From Bacteroidetes bacterium endosymbiont of Geopemphigus sp. (GTDB lineage: Bacteria > Bacteroidota > Bacteroidia > Flavobacteriales > Blattabacteriaceae), in assembly GCF_002904345.1 (NCBI RefSeq), contig NZ_PEIH01000005.1, positions 736,449 to 800,448 of the forward strand: a stretch of DNA of 64,000 bases, written 5' to 3'. Made by a program: the position numbers and the translations under genes. The notes beneath the pieces are model-generated. The model was not told the DNA's origin. It did not search any database and was given only the letters and a program-made list of their open reading frames with translations. Shown one piece after another: positions 1 through 11,094 of the stretch. The number at the start of each line of letters is the position of its first letter. Position 1 is the stretch's first letter.

Positions 1-906
1 TTCAACGGTATGGGCGTAGTACATATGTTTCATTGGATGGATCCTTCTCTGTCTGATCCAGAGTCATCAAATTATGATGAATTAATCGCTAACAAACGAC
101 CTTTCTTAAATATTCCCTTCTATATTCTGCGAAGTATTATTTATATAGCAGGCTGGACTTTTTTTATGTGCTGGCTGAAACGACTTTCAAAGAAGTTAGA
201 TAAGACGCTTAGTTTGAAAGATCATAATAAATTACACGATGTAAGCGTTGTCTTCATATCTTTTTTCGGTGTGAGCTCCATGATAATGGGTTGGGACTGG
301 ATCATGTCTTTGGATCCTCATTGGCTTAGTACTTTATTTGGCTGGTATGTTTTGGGGTCTTATTGGGTATCAGGAATCACTGTAATTACCTTAGTAGCTC
401 TCTATCTTAAAAGTCGCGGATACCTCCCCTTCTTTAATGACAATCATCTACACGATCTCGCCAAATATATGTTTGCTACCAGTCTTTTATGGACTTATTT
501 ATGGTTTGCGCAATTTTTGCTTTACTGGTATGGAAATATTCCTGAGGAAGTGGCTTATTTCATGCACCGTGCAGGTCAATACAATTATATTCACTTTTTA
601 ATGCTCATTCCTAATTTTCTGCTTCCGCTATTGGGACTTATTAGTAGCAGTGCAAAAAGAAAACCTAAGATCATCATTACCTTCGGTTGCATCATTCTTA
701 TTGGGCATATTATCGATATGTATAATATGATTATGCCAGGTAGTGTAGGAGGTTTTTACGGTTTTGGCGCGGCGGAGATCGGTAGTCTATTTTTTGTGAG
801 CGGAGGTTTTTTATTCATCGTATTCCGAGCGCTTAGCCAAATGGAGTTGGCTCCAAGAGGAAATCAACTTTTCCACGAGAGCGAAGTCTATGAATACCCC
901 TTCTGA
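1..906 (+). CDS. actF: Alternative Complex III subunit ActF (5' end outside the window)
   Basis: Integral membrane subunit of the quinol:cytochrome c oxidoreductase (Alternative Complex III), which oxidises quinol and passes electrons to cytochrome c or a cytochrome oxidase in the inner membrane. The reading frame is open to the window edge, so the N-terminal part (family about 450 residues) lies upstream. About seven hydrophobic segments are visible; family-like stretches include MGWDWIMSLDPHW, TLFGWYVLGSYWVSGIT, HDLAKYMFATSLLWTYLWF and NIPEEVAYF. In free-living flavobacteria the cytochrome oxidase genes usually follow actF; here the next gene is a uvrA pseudogene, so the usual respiratory cluster is interrupted. 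Identification rests on recalled family sequence and is strong; no lesion is seen in the visible part. Confidence 0.88.
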   Translation, partial: FNGMGVVHMFHWMDPSLSDPESSNYDELIANKRPFLNIPFYILRSIIYIAGWTFFMCWLKRLSKKLDKTLSLKDHNKLHDVSVVFISFFGVSSMIMGWDWIMSLDPHWLSTLFGWYVLGSYWVSGITVITLVALYLKSRGYLPFFNDNHLHDLAKYMFATSLLWTYLWFAQFLLYWYGNIPEEVAYFMHRAGQYNYIHFLMLIPNFLLPLLGLISSSAKRKPKIIITFGCIILIGHIIDMYNMIMPGSVGGFYGFGAAEIGSLFFVSGGFLFIVFRALSQMELAPRGNQLFHESEVYEYPF

Positions 907-957
907 TCTGAAAATTTTTAACAGACAATCTTTACATTTACTACACAGGTTTATTGT

Positions 958-3764
958 ATGGAACACAGCCAAAAAGCCATAAAAAGTCATTTCCTTAAAA
1001 TAAGGGGCGCGCAGCTACATAATCTGAAAAATATCGATATCGATATCTCGAGCGGTAGCTTTGTGGTAATTACCAGATTAAACGGAAGTGGAAAATCTAC
1101 TTTAGCTTTTGATACTTTGTATGCTGAAGGCCAGCGAAGATATGTTGAGAATCTTTCCTCCTATGCACGTCAATTTCTCAGAAAGCTTGACAAACCAAAA
1201 GTAGATTCAATAAAAGGAATTAGCCCGAGTATAGCTATTGAGCAAAAGGCTACACTTACCAATCCGTGATCTACGGTGGAGGCACCAGTACTGAAATTTA
1301 TGATTACCTCAAACTTCTTTATGCACGTATCGGAAGAACCTATTCGCCTATTTCCGGAGAGGAAGTAAAAAAAAGATAACGTAGGGACATTATAAATTAT
1401 CTCCGCTTATTACTTGAAAATAAACCATTTTTATTGATAAGTCCCGTAAAGATACCGGGCAACAGGACTTTTCTTGAACAAATAGCTGTTTTTCGGCAAC
1501 AGGGATATATGCGTATTCAGGTAGATGGTCATTTACTGAGCATTGAAGAGGCGATCGATTACGACTACGAGCCTAAAGATCCTGAGCGTTCTTTTCTAGT
1601 TATCGAACGTATTCTAACACAAGATGATGAGGAATCTTATCAAAAACTAGCAGACTCCATAGAGATCGCCTTTCAAGAAGGCCAGGGAAGGTGTCTGTTG
1701 GAAAATATCCAGACAAAAGAGCAAATACACTTTTCAGAACGTTTTGAAAAAGACGGTATAGTTTTTCATCTACCCGATCTTTATTTTTTTACTTTTAACA
1801 ATCCTTACGGAGCATGTCCTCTTTGCGAGGGTTACGGGAAAATCATGGAAATAGATGAAAACTTAGTAATCCCTGACAAAAACCTATCAGTTTATGAAGA
1901 CGCCGTGGCTTGCTGAAATGGAGTTTCCTCACAAGTCTGGAAAGAAAAGCTGACTTCAAATGCTCAAAAGAGCAACTTCCCTATACACAAGCCCTACATA
2001 GAGTTTTCGGAAGTACAAAAAAAACGCTTTGGGAAGGCACCGATCCATTTTAAAGGCATCCATGCTTTTTTTCAAAGTTTAGAAGATAAAAATTATAAAG
2101 TACAAAATCAAGTTCTGCTCGCGCACTATCGCAAGGAAGACCCTCTGTAGAAAATGTAATGGCAGTCGACTTCGAAAAGAGGCTCAATGGGTAAAAATCA
2201 ATGGACGATCTATTACTGAGCTTATAGAATAATTTTTAGATGAATTGCTGGATTTTTTTCAAAAAAAAGAACTTTCCGATAACGAACGACATATCACTCA
2301 TCGCATACTTATCTAGCTTATCAATCGTCTGCGTTTTTTAAAAAAAAAGGTTAAGGTAACCTAAACCTCAACAGATCTTCTAACACCCTTTCTGGAGGAG
2401 AATCTCAACGTATTCATCTGGCTACCTCACTTGGCAGCAGTCTGGTAGGCGCTACTTATGTTCTTGATGAGCCCACAGCGTGGGATTGCATCCAAAAGAT
2501 GCACTTAAACTCATTGAACTTCTCAAGCAATTAGCTTCTCTGGGAAATACGGTCGTCGTCGTGGAACATGACGAGGAAATCATACGCGCCAGCTGACTAT
2601 CTTTGTAGATATAAGACCGAAAGCCGGTTCTAAAGGAGGTGAGGTAGTTTTTTCAGGTTTTCCCGACGAGTTTAGAAAAGCAAAAAATTCACTCACAGTT
2701 GATTACTTATTGGGGAGAAAACAGATAAATATCCCCAAACAAAGGCGCGCGTTTATCGATTGCATCACGTTTAAAAATGTATGTGAAAACAATTTGAAAA
2801 ACCTTACCGTAATGTTCCCTTTACATACGCTTACCTTCATTACGGGAGTAAGCGGCTCCAGGCAAAAGCACCCTTGTCAAAGGAGTTCTATATCCCTCAC
2901 TGACTAAAAAGCTAAACCACCTCGGTGATAAATCTAGTCAAGAGACAAAGCTCGAAGTAGACATTCACCGTATCGCACAAATAGAGCTGGTGGATCAAAA
3001 TCCGGTAGGCAAATCTTCCCGATCCAATCCAGCTAGCTATACAAAAGCTTTTGATGAAATACGCAATGTTTTTATGATGCAAAGGAAAAGCAAGCGGATG
3101 GGATACAAAAAACGCCAGTTCTCTTTCAACACCGAAGGCGGACGTTGCGAAAATTGCAAGGGTGAAGAGGTACGGTTACCGTAGAAATGCAATTTCTAGC
3201 CGAAATAACCCTGTTGTGCGAAGAATGCAATAGCAAACGCTTTAAAAAAGAAACCCTCGAAGTACAGGTGCACGGCAAGAACATCGCTGATGTACTTGAA
3301 ATGACCATCGATGAGGCTATCGATTTTTTTAGTGAGAACTCTGAAGATAAGAAAAAAATTACAAACCCTCCATCAAGTCGGGTTAGGATATCTTAAGTTA
3401 GGACAATCCTCAAGCACGCTTTCCGGAGGCGAAGCGCAACGCATGAAACTCGCCTCATTTCTTTCAAAAAGTCATTCGGAGAAATCAACGCTTTTTATTC
3501 TGGATGAACCCATCCAGGGGACTTCATTTTCACGACGTAAAAACGCTTTTAAAGATTCTTAACGCATTGGCAGATAAAGGGAACAGCCTATTGATTATCG
3601 AGCTCACTATCGATATGATCGCCAATGCGGACTGGATTATAGATCTGGGACTGGGAGGTGGAAAAAAAGGAGGATATATCATTGCGGAAGGACCCCCTGA
3701 AACACTCGCTCACACAGAAGGTTCTGAAATCGGCAAATTTTTAAAAGAAAAATTAGACTCCTGA
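958..3764 (+). pseudogene. uvrA: Full-length but multiply broken uvrA (excinuclease ABC subunit A)
   Basis: UvrA is the ATP-dependent damage-recognition subunit of nucleotide excision repair, about 940 residues with two ABC ATPase modules. The whole gene is still recognisable in order but is split among frames. The N-terminal Walker A region reads [10 protein letters not shown], where GLSGSGKS is usual; then come [19 protein letters not shown] and a stop at 1267 where NPRSTVGT would be expected. The zinc-finger part FNNPYGACPLCEGYG, a first LSGGESQR signature near 2395, a frameshifted second Walker A near 2850, CENCKGE, a second LSGGEAQR near 3420 and a final ADWIIDLG/GG region follow. Total length of about 2.8 kb matches an intact gene, so decay is by point changes and small indels rather than large deletion. 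No single frame can give a working protein. Confidence 0.95.
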
Positions 3765-4032
3765 AAAAAAATAGCTGATTTCTCTTTTTCACTTTGAAAT
3801 GAACTCATTTTACTGACAGAGGGTTTAAGTAAGCTTCTTTTAGACAAATACAAGCGCCCAATCTGTGAGGGTATGCTATAAAAAGCTAAGAAATATACAT
3901 ATTTCTGTATATTTTTAGTCTCTGAAGAATCCAAAAACATCCATTTTAACTCTTCTTTACCCAAAGAAGAGCGTATTTCATAGAATGTGCAGTATTTTCT
4001 CTTATATCTCTTCCTCCAAAAAGGCTTAAATA

Positions 4033-4951
4033 ACGTAAGTTTTGGGTCTTAATCAAAAGGAGACAGAAGGTAATCTGCCAAATGTTCAAGAAAGTATTCA
4101 GAGGGCTATTATTTTGAGAATGTTCTATATCATATACACCTTTAAGCATTGCGATAATAGATTATATCTAACCACGTTTGGAAATAAGAAGCTTCTGTTT
4201 CCTAGTCAGAAAAGACCCATCTTTTCAATCGATCTAATAGATTTGATATCAAACCAGCGCTGTTGTCAGCCTTTTTTTTCCCGGCAAGTCTTACATAGAT
4301 AAACTATACGATAGGGTTTACTACTATAAAAAGCTTCCATTCATAGAACCACAACCCACAGAAGTTTTTCCTCTAATGGCTATTCCTGAAAATACCTTAT
4401 TACTATGGATGCACTTATTATAACATACAGCTATTTTTGTTGAGTTAAGAATAGTATATAACATTGCGCTCTCTCCAGTCTGCAGTATAATAGAAATATA
4501 GGCATGATTAAAGCGATTCTTGGCTTGAGTTGTTATAAAACAGCTATAAGAATATGCACTTTGCAGTATCCTTTTAATGAACCGGTTTCTATCACATTCT
4601 GACAGTAATATTGAAAACATTTATAGTCGCTTAGTTGATAGACAATCTCTATGCACATCAATTTCTTAGTAGCTAATGCGGGGTTTGTGAACAGACTTGG
4701 CAGGGCCAGATTGGATAAGTTTTTCTCCTGCCATATGTTTTTCAAATACTTTCATAAAAGTGTACGATTTACAAAATATTTCAATAGCTTTAAGCTTATT
4801 TATTATTACAAGAATAGTTAATAGGTTAAATGGCGATATTTTTCCTAATTTAACTGTGCTTATTCTTTTTTTTTACTTTTGAGTCTCCTTTATAAGTTTG
4901 AATTACTCCTCTTATAATCTTATTTATCCTTATAAAGACCTAAAAATCAGG
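4033..4951 (-). mobile_element. Degenerate IS982-family insertion sequence, copy 1
   Basis: The minus strand encodes a broken IS982-like DDE transposase: fragments such as LIQSGPAK, CFQYYCQNVIETGSLKGYCK, NSTKIAVC..., NKVFSGIA and, near the other end, DIEHSQNNSPLNTFLNI. The same element occurs at 45819-46735 in the opposite orientation. Comparing the two copies defines the ends: the 5' end (high coordinate) begins CCTGATTTTTAGG and the 3' end finishes ACTTACGT. The flanks TTAAATA (4026-4032) and TTAAAAT (4952-4958) look like a worn 7-bp target duplication. This copy retains the 5' leader that copy 2 lacks, but lacks about 100 bp carrying the DKxFINQSAMKYLFERG region. Several frameshifts and stops make it inactive. 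Confidence 0.88.
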
Positions 4952-5374
4952 TTAAAATATCTCAACGCATCTTCATTTAGAATGATCTTGAAGTATTCTT
5001 AAAAAGTATTTTCATGCTTTATTTCTTGTAACTGGTTAAAATTAAAATTATTTAGCTAAAAGTGTTAAACGAATAAAATTATCCTCTTATCGCCTCTTTA
5101 TAAATATTTAAAAAACCTCTCCCCCTTTAGCGAAACATAGCCGATACCTATCCATAAAAAGGACAGACATTGAAAGTGTCCCTTATCATCTTTATTCTAT
5201 CTTATAAAGAATTTTCCCCCGGTATAGAGCGGATTCAACTCACTTATTGAAATGATAAACATATATTATTTTTTATATACATTTATGTAAATGCAATAAC
5301 ATAAAAAGATATTTATTATAAATAAATCTATTTTGTTGCTTAAAAAGTATATAATTATCAGTTTAATTCAATCT
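4952..5374. other. AT-rich intergenic stretch without a recognisable gene
   Basis: About 420 bases between the IS982 copy and a lipoprotein pseudogene. All frames are densely stopped and no conserved motif was recognised. A promoter for the downstream gene may lie here but no clear TAnnTTTG element was picked out. Confidence 0.5.
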
Positions 5375-6319
5375 ATGAAAAATAGATGTCTCTTATTCTT
5401 CACGTTGTGCTTGTTCTTTAACACTTGTAGTAACGAAGATGATCTTATGAGTTCTGATTTAAAAAGAGTCAAAAGAGAAGTTAGATAAGGAATATCATTA
5501 AGAAAGGTTGATGATTATCTTTTATCTCTGGGGAATATCTTTTATAAGAGTAGTATTCTCTTTGATAAGCGTGAAGATGCAAAAAAATGGAAAAATCTTA
5601 TGGAATTCAAAACCGGATATACAGTAACTGATAAAATACAAAGAATCAACCTTCCGGAGTCTTCCGAATGGGATATATATCTTATGAAGCATACCTATAT
5701 GGAAGGATTGTAAATATGGACTATTTTCCCATAACCATAGAGCGCATGCCCACCGTAAACGGCAAAGAGCTAAGTTCTTTGGAGTTTCTTGACGTGTGAT
5801 AAAGAATAAATTAATGATTTTATAGACCGAAGGAATACGGGAGTTGGATTCAATCCTATTGACGAGGTATGTGATCTCGAGCTTAAGGCTATTCTTGAAG
5901 GAGAAACCAAGATTTGGAAATTGGAATAATCCTTTTTTTCACTTTTAAGTATTACAATACCTTGGTAATGAAGGTTCGGTGATTTGTTCGGATTATAATA
6001 ACCTTAAGGTCGTTACAGAATCAAACAGGAAGTTCAGCACTAATAAAAAGCCCTCTAGATGATGATCATTCGGTAAGCGGCAACAGAGAATTCGGCTATG
6101 TTAAAAACAACAACGGATCTTATACTTTTTATACAAGAAGAGTAGATAGAATACAATTCAGTGACATTTTCAAAACAATAACTGTTGATGTTTTTACTCA
6201 CGGTCCTTTTGGATATATATGGCATATAAGAAGGAATAGCTCAAATGCAAGCTTCCAAAAACATACAATATGATTGGGATAAAGTAAAAGCCATGTTTGA
6301 CAGAACAAAAGGCATTTAA
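5375..6319 (+). pseudogene. Broken gene for a predicted lipoprotein of unknown function
   Basis: Starts with a good lipoprotein signal: MKNRCLLFF then hydrophobic residues and the lipobox-like FNTC followed by SNEDD, so the mature protein would have been anchored by Cys 18. The frame stops at codon 38 (TAA), then resumes as a readable chain (REDAKKWKNLMEFKTGYTV) and shifts frame several more times. Fragments include YFPITIERMPTVNGKELSSL, GVGFNPIDEVCDLELKAILEG, GNREFGYVKNNNGSYTFYTR and TVDVFTHGPFGYIWHI. It closes with KVKAMFDRTKGI and a stop at 6317-6319. I do not recognise the family. The coherent composition across frames supports one former gene of about 310 codons rather than random sequence. 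Confidence 0.6.
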
Positions 6320-6429
6320 GCAAATGCTATCATAAGTAAGTAGTTACTAAATATAAAAAGCTTATGTACACGCTAAAAACTATGACCAAGATCTTGTTTC
6401 TTTACTGTTGATTATAGGAGCTTTTAAAG

Positions 6430-7230
6430 GTGATTGGGGTTACGCATATGTCGTTTTTCTTATGCTTTCGAGCTGTATTTCTTCTTAGTCTGATGATTCT
6501 TATTTTTTATCTTTTCTATGCCGGGCTTCGTTATAAACGATGGGAAGCATTTCTGATCCCAGTTTTATCAAGCTTTATTATCATTTTGACTTTAAAAAAA
6601 ACACTTTTTATCTGATAAATATAATTTTAGTTTTTTAACATATGTATTAGAATATATATATTCTAATGATGGAGTCGGTTTTCGAATGATCACTGGACTT
6701 ATCACTGCCATCACTATTTACTTTTTAAACGGTTTCCTTCTAAAAGAGCGACCCTTTCAAAAAGAGACTTCTCGCTTTATAAAGATCTTTTTTTTCTACC
6801 CTGCTCTGGATGGTCGTATTTGACATTTATACTTTGCTGGTAGTTTATGATTTTCCATTTAAAGAAGGTGAAGGTGTTAAAACCCGGGGAGACGCGATAA
6901 AACTCTTTATGTTTGATGGGATCCGTCGGAATTTATTTTCCTGTGATTATTTTTTTATATAGAAGTTTTGACTATTGGTATGGGGGTATTATTATCTGAT
7001 TTTAAAAAAGATCAAAAATCTCCAAGATTATTAATTTAACAATTATACTTTATATCCTATCAACAGGGGATTTATAAATGATAATCATACTTTATATTTT
7101 CGATAAAAACAATTTAGAGTTTTGGAAAAAATATACCCTACAACCTCACCTCTTAATTTATGTATTGACAGCTTTTCTTTTGGCTTTTCTTCAGAGACGG
7201 AAGTTTAAAAATTCATATAAAAATTCATAA
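6430..7230 (+). pseudogene. Remnants of one or more small membrane proteins
   Basis: Short hydrophobic reading frames lie in series: 61 codons from 6430 with two membrane spans (FRAVFLLSLMILIFYLFYAG and a second rich in Ile/Leu), a piece from about 6686 (ITGLITAITIYFLNGFLLKE), a piece near 6810 (VVFDIYTLLVVYDFPFKEGEG) and a 50-codon frame at 7078-7230 (PHLLIYVLTAFLLAFLQRRK). They are interrupted by stops and frame changes, as expected of a decayed polytopic membrane protein. No family was recognised. The sequence from 7231 to 7614 shows nothing that I can assign. Confidence 0.35.
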
Positions 7231-7614
7231 AAGTAAAGAGTTGTTCTCTATGAGATGGTTGGGGGTATCTTTTCCTCGCCAAAGGAGGAAAAACAATCCC
7301 AGGTTAAATAATAAAAGGGTTTATTTTGTGATGCGGATCAACTAAGGAATCTTCTTAAAGATAAGTACAATCACCCAGCCCCGCTTACGAATTAAGCTTA
7401 CCATAAGAATCTTTTTTACAGGCAAAAGAAGCTAAAAAAAGAAATTTTATTTGTTTTCAAACTCTTATTATGAGAGTTCATATTCAATCTTTTGGTACAA
7501 TTCTCAGGTAAGAATAATCCCAAGAAATGATAAAGAAACTTAACATTTTAAAGTAAAAATATTAAGATTATCACAGACTTGGTGAACATACCGGCGCCCG
7601 GAACAAAATTCTAA

Positions 7615-8276
7615 TTATTTATTTAAACATAAAGCAGCTTCCTCGGAAAAATAAGTAGTGATAAAATAAGCCCCCGCGCGCTTAAAGCAAAGGAGACTCA
7701 AGCATCGCTTCTTTACCTTCAATCCAGACTTGTCGATTAGCTGCCTTAATTTCATCGCATACTCTCCACTTCCTTGATAGGGAAGCTACGGGAACATCGA
7801 AATGATCCATGACGCTACGGACGATGTCCAAATAAGGAAAAACCGGTTTAATCATATACATCAGCTCCTTCTTCAACATCGGAAGATACTTCTCGAAGCG
7901 CTTCCCGCAAGTTATGATAGTCTATCTGATAAGTCTTTTTATCTCCAAAACCCGGTACGGAATCAAAAACCTCGCGAAAAGGACCATAAAAATGACTGGC
8001 GTATTTGCCGCTATCGCTATAAATCATAATACCTTTATGAACAAATCATTCCCATCTAAACAACTACAAATAGCTCCTATACGCCCATCCATCATATCAG
8101 ACGCTAAACATCGGACATGCTTGAAATTTCTTCTTTTTTATTTTTTCCTTCGAAAATAAATAGCGACGCCTTCAGATCATCAACGCTCAATTTGGTTCTT
8201 GTATCATCTTACGAAGATCCTCTTGCATACACAATCTTATATATCTATTAAGAAGTAATAAAGGAAATTTTTTCAT
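7615..8276 (-). pseudogene. hemB: hemB (porphobilinogen synthase) with a large internal deletion and frameshifts
   Basis: HemB condenses two 5-aminolevulinate molecules to porphobilinogen. Reading the minus strand from ATG at 8276: a start-like segment ending LRKMIQE, then LSVDDLKASLFIFEGK and KKEEISSMS, which matches the HemB N-terminus. The sequence then jumps to [92 protein letters not shown]-like and KRAGA...TYF, ending LCLNK at 7615. Roughly 130-150 codons between the N-terminal part and SDMMDGR are missing, including one catalytic-lysine region, and several frameshifts remain. About 220 codons are left of a usual 325-330. The gene lies downstream of hemE, as in flavobacterial haem clusters. 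Confidence 0.9.
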
Positions 8277-8309
8277 AATTTATTTGTAATAAAATACAAT
8301 TCTATTATA

Positions 8310-8317
8310 TAAATTTG
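8310..8317 (+). promoter_or_regulatory. Putative -7 element TAAATTTG
   Basis: Matches the Bacteroidota -7 consensus TAnnTTTG and lies 23 bases before the ATG at 8340. A TTTG at 8283-8286 could serve as -33, but the spacing of 23 is slightly long. Confidence 0.5.
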
Positions 8318-8339
8318 TGTCTGATAAAAAAATAAGACT

Positions 8340-8714
8340 ATGATCAAATGGAAAATTCAACTACTTCTCGGAATGACATTAATAGGCCAGTTATCAGCCC
8401 AAGAAAGTTCAAAAAAAAAAGAAATAAAAATTTCGAAAAATTCTCCGTCGAATCATTTGAAAGAAAATTCGAGCATTTCCCACTACGTAGTTGAATGCCA
8501 TCTCGTATATCAGCCTGAGGATAAAACAAAAAAGGTTTCAAAAATGTGTCTTTATGACATGTTGGGAAATTCATTAATTGAGCAGAAATTTTCTGTTGAG
8601 AAATCTATGAATAACTATACCATAAATTTGCAAGAAATTCCGGCAGGAACATATCACCTTAAGATTTCATTTTCTGATCATACGCATATTCTAAAAGAGG
8701 TTAAAAAAAAATGA
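8340..8714 (+). CDS. Small secreted protein with a sorting-domain-like C-terminus
   Basis: 124 residues with a signal peptide (MIKWKIQLLLGMTLIGQLSAQ), so exported. The mature N-terminal part is Lys/Ser/Asn rich. The C-terminal 65 residues have the pattern of a short immunoglobulin-like beta domain: MCLYDMLGNSLIEQKF, then YTINLQEIPAGTYHLKIS, then HTHILKEVKKK. This resembles the type IX secretion type A sorting domain (LYD..G......INLQ.L..GTY.LK......K.VK) and also the DUF3244-like small domain; I cannot choose between them. It lies between hemB and hemE on the opposite strand, at the position where flavobacterial clusters often carry other genes. The frame is intact and has its own promoter-like element, so it is probably expressed. 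Role unknown. Confidence 0.65.
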   Translation: MIKWKIQLLLGMTLIGQLSAQESSKKKEIKISKNSPSNHLKENSSISHYVVECHLVYQPEDKTKKVSKMCLYDMLGNSLIEQKFSVEKSMNNYTINLQEIPAGTYHLKISFSDHTHILKEVKKK

Positions 8715-8726
8715 TTTTACTCTTCT

Positions 8727-9746
8727 TTACCGGTATTCTTTAATCACTTCCACAAAGGCCTGAGCATTCTCCACCGGAGTTTCAGGTAGTATTCCGTGGC
8801 CGAGATTCGCTATATAAGATTGAGAGTCAAACTCACGAAGCATCCTCAGTGTTTTCTCTTTAACCTGAGAAATAGGCGCTAACAATTGTACAGGATCAAG
8901 ATTGCCCTGAAGCGTAAGCGCTCCAACAAAATTCCTTGCCTTATCGGCAGGGACTGTCCAATCCAGACCCAAAGCCGATACTCCTGATTCACTCATACGC
9001 GAGAGCGCATGCCAGCAACCTTTAGCAAAAACAATAACCGGCGCATAGGGACATAGGCTTTCAACGATTTTTTGTGTGTACCTCCACGAAAAGAGTTCGT
9101 AATCTTGCGGAGATAGTACACCCCCCCAGCTATCAAAAATCTGTATGACATCAGCGCCGCTTTCGACTTTCTTAAGCAGATAGGCAATGGTAGTTTGCGT
9201 GATCTTTTCTAAAAGTCTATGTGCAGCTGCAGGCTGGGAGAATCCAAAAGCCTTTACACTATTAAAAGTCTTAGAACCTCTACCCTCTACAGCGTAGCAA
9301 AAAATTGTCCAGGGTGCTCCAGCAAATCCTATTAAAGGAACGCGATTTTTCAGAGCTTGTTTGCTTAGGCGAATGCCCTCAAACACATAAGAAAGCTCTT
9401 CTTGTACTTGCGGACATTTCACCCGATCTGCCTGCTCTATTGAACGAATAGGATACTCCAAAAAAGGACCTTCATTTTCTTTCATTTGAAAGTCTAATCC
9501 CATGGCTTGCGGAACCACGAGTATATCTGAAAACAAAATCGCCGCATCTACGCCAATCTGATGTACAGGCATGCAAGTTATCTCAGCTACGAGTTCAGGA
9601 GTACGACAGCGCGTAAAAAAGTCATATTTTTCCTTCAGCTTTCTAAAACTCGGAAGGTAACGCCCGGCCTGACGCATCATCCATACAGGAGGACGAGAGA
9701 GTTTTTCGCCCTTAAGCGCACGTAATAACAAATCATTTTGTAGCAT
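8727..9746 (-). CDS. hemE: Uroporphyrinogen decarboxylase
   Basis: HemE removes four carboxyl groups from uroporphyrinogen III to give coproporphyrinogen III in the cytoplasm. The 339 residues are the usual length. The signature RQAGRYLP is at residues 25-32, the catalytic-Asp region LFSDILV has Asp 74, and [16 protein letters not shown] and [11 protein letters not shown] are present. ATG at 9746 lies inside the end of hemD (14-base overlap), which suggests translational coupling. The gene looks intact although hemA and hemB in the same cluster are broken; unless the pathway is rescued by other copies or by imported intermediates, this enzyme has no substrate. Confidence 0.96.
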   Translation of the reverse strand: MLQNDLLLRALKGEKLSRPPVWMMRQAGRYLPSFRKLKEKYDFFTRCRTPELVAEITCMPVHQIGVDAAILFSDILVVPQAMGLDFQMKENEGPFLEYPIRSIEQADRVKCPQVQEELSYVFEGIRLSKQALKNRVPLIGFAGAPWTIFCYAVEGRGSKTFNSVKAFGFSQPAAAHRLLEKITQTTIAYLLKKVESGADVIQIFDSWGGVLSPQDYELFSWRYTQKIVESLCPYAPVIVFAKGCWHALSRMSESGVSALGLDWTVPADKARNFVGALTLQGNLDPVQLLAPISQVKEKTLRMLREFDSQSYIANLGHGILPETPVENAQAFVEVIKEYR

Positions 9747-10404
9747 GAAAATATTTTTTTATGAGCTGAATTAAAGAAATAGCCGATGGTTTTTCCGGAG
9801 AGAAAACCTCATAAACCCCTGCAGATGAAAGGGCCTCCGAAGTGGTTTTACCGATGGCAAAATAACACGTGTTTTGCGAAATACTATTTTTCCTGAAAAA
9901 AGAAATCACGGCCGAAGGGCTGAAAAAAATTATTGCCTGATAAGACCCGGGAAGCGCGTAAGGACATAATGATGTATGATATACTTCATAACGATTTAAA
10001 GAACATCCTTTTAAAGAATCAGCGATATGATCCAAGCTGCGCGTCCCGCAAAACCAATCGTAAGGCCCTTTCGGAAGCTCATCCTTGTTCAATAGCGAAA
10101 AATCCCGAGCATAATCTTTTTGAATCGTAACTTTCACACCCAATTTTTCAAGTAAAAAAGCAGTCTGATCACCCACCACGAAGATCTTTTTCCCTCGAAG
10201 GATTTCTGCGGAAAAATTTTGGCAAAATCCCTTAACGGCATTTCTACTGGTAAAAATCAGCACATTATTTAAAGCAGGTTTTTTCGGAAGAGAAATATAC
10301 TTTATAGCAATAAAATCACGCATATTTATCGAAAAAAGTTCGCAGGAAAAAGAGCCGAGAAGTTCTCCAGGAAGCATTTTCGTAAAGAAGATCTCAATTA
10401 TCAT
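9733..10404 (-). CDS. hemD: Uroporphyrinogen-III synthase
   Basis: HemD closes and inverts ring D of hydroxymethylbilane to form uroporphyrinogen III. The family is poorly conserved; assignment rests on length (223 residues, normal 230-260), position immediately before hemE with overlapping ends, and the pattern of two alternating alpha/beta lobes: [11 protein letters not shown] near residue 50, [19 protein letters not shown] near 70-90, and [14 protein letters not shown] followed by [13 protein letters not shown] in the second half. Those are the typical TSxNAV and FxSPSAV/AIGxxT motifs. Start ATG at 10404. No lesion visible. A dead ktrA lies directly upstream, so the original transcription from hemA/hemC is interrupted by about 2.2 kb of pseudogenes. 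Confidence 0.85.
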   Translation of the reverse strand: MIIEIFFTKMLPGELLGSFSCELFSINMRDFIAIKYISLPKKPALNNVLIFTSRNAVKGFCQNFSAEILRGKKIFVVGDQTAFLLEKLGVKVTIQKDYARDFSLLNKDELPKGPYDWFCGTRSLDHIADSLKGCSLNRYEVYHTSLCPYALPGSYQAIIFFSPSAVISFFRKNSISQNTCYFAIGKTTSEALSSAGVYEVFSPEKPSAISLIQLIKKYFHATK

Positions 10405-10425
10405 CTGAAGTATTCTTTACAAACT

Positions 10426-11089
10426 TCATGATAGCTTTATTAGCTCCAAAAAGCACACCAGTATATCGCTGTTTTGTAAAATGGTCTCTCCGGTGACCAA
10501 ACCCTTTACTTCTTTCTTTTCGTCCTTTGTAATAGAGATTTTTTCCAGCTCACAAATAATAGTAACGAGCGAAACTGCGTATTTTTTAGTCAAATCGAGC
10601 TCTTTTATAGGTCTTCCATTAAATATCATCAGCGAAACTACTTCAGCGATAGAATGTTTATTATCCATGTGACAGTAATCTAAGGCATAATTAAAAGAAA
10701 TTATTTTGGTCAGTCGAAAAGCCGCGTCTTGTTCAGGGTGTACCACATCAGGGATCCCAATAGTCTCGAGAATGGCTTCGTGAATATTAGAATGAGAGCG
10801 ACTGATAATTCGCAATTATTCGTATTTTTAAAATAGCCGTAGAAACTATAGAAGCGCCTTCATCCTCGCCTGTGGATAACAATGGCTAAATGAGCTTGCT
10901 GCATAGGCAACGGCTTATAAACCGCCTCGTTTGTAGCGTCCATGCATACCATATACTGGATATGATCTTTCAGAAGATCAACTTTTTCCATATTATTATC
11001 TACGACGAATACTCCATGGCTATTCTTCGTAAGGTTTAATGCAAGAGATCTTCTAAAATTCCCAAGACCTATTAAATAATGACTCTCAT
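10426..11089 (-). pseudogene. ktrA: ktrA/trkA: regulatory NAD-binding subunit of a K+ channel, frameshifted
   Basis: KtrA-type RCK proteins form a cytoplasmic ring that gates the TrkH/KtrB potassium channel. The minus strand from about 11089 gives an N-terminal Rossmann segment (IGLGNF then SLALNLTKNSHG, VFVVDNNMEKVDLLKDHI, MDATNEA) that is frameshifted near its start and again near 10830. The rest reads as one frame at 10426-10815: ISRSHSNIHEAILETIGI, DVVHPEQDAAFRLTKII and a TrkA-C-like end. The complete family is about 220-230 residues, which the 664-base span matches. It directly follows the trkH remnant, the normal gene order for this transporter. Function is lost because the NAD-binding lobe cannot be joined to the C-terminal lobe. 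Confidence 0.85.
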
Positions 11090-11094
11090 CGCTC

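Noticed and set aside
958-3764. Reassigned stop codon (for example TGA as Trp) to explain the interrupted uvrA and other genes
   Set aside because: Intact genes such as actF and ribF end in TGA, Trp is encoded by TGG throughout intact genes, and frameshifts as well as stops are needed to rebuild the pseudogenes.
8344-8574. Minus-strand reading frame opposite the small secreted protein
   Set aside because: It is the shadow of the plus-strand gene, which has a signal peptide, a promoter-like element and protein-like domain pattern.
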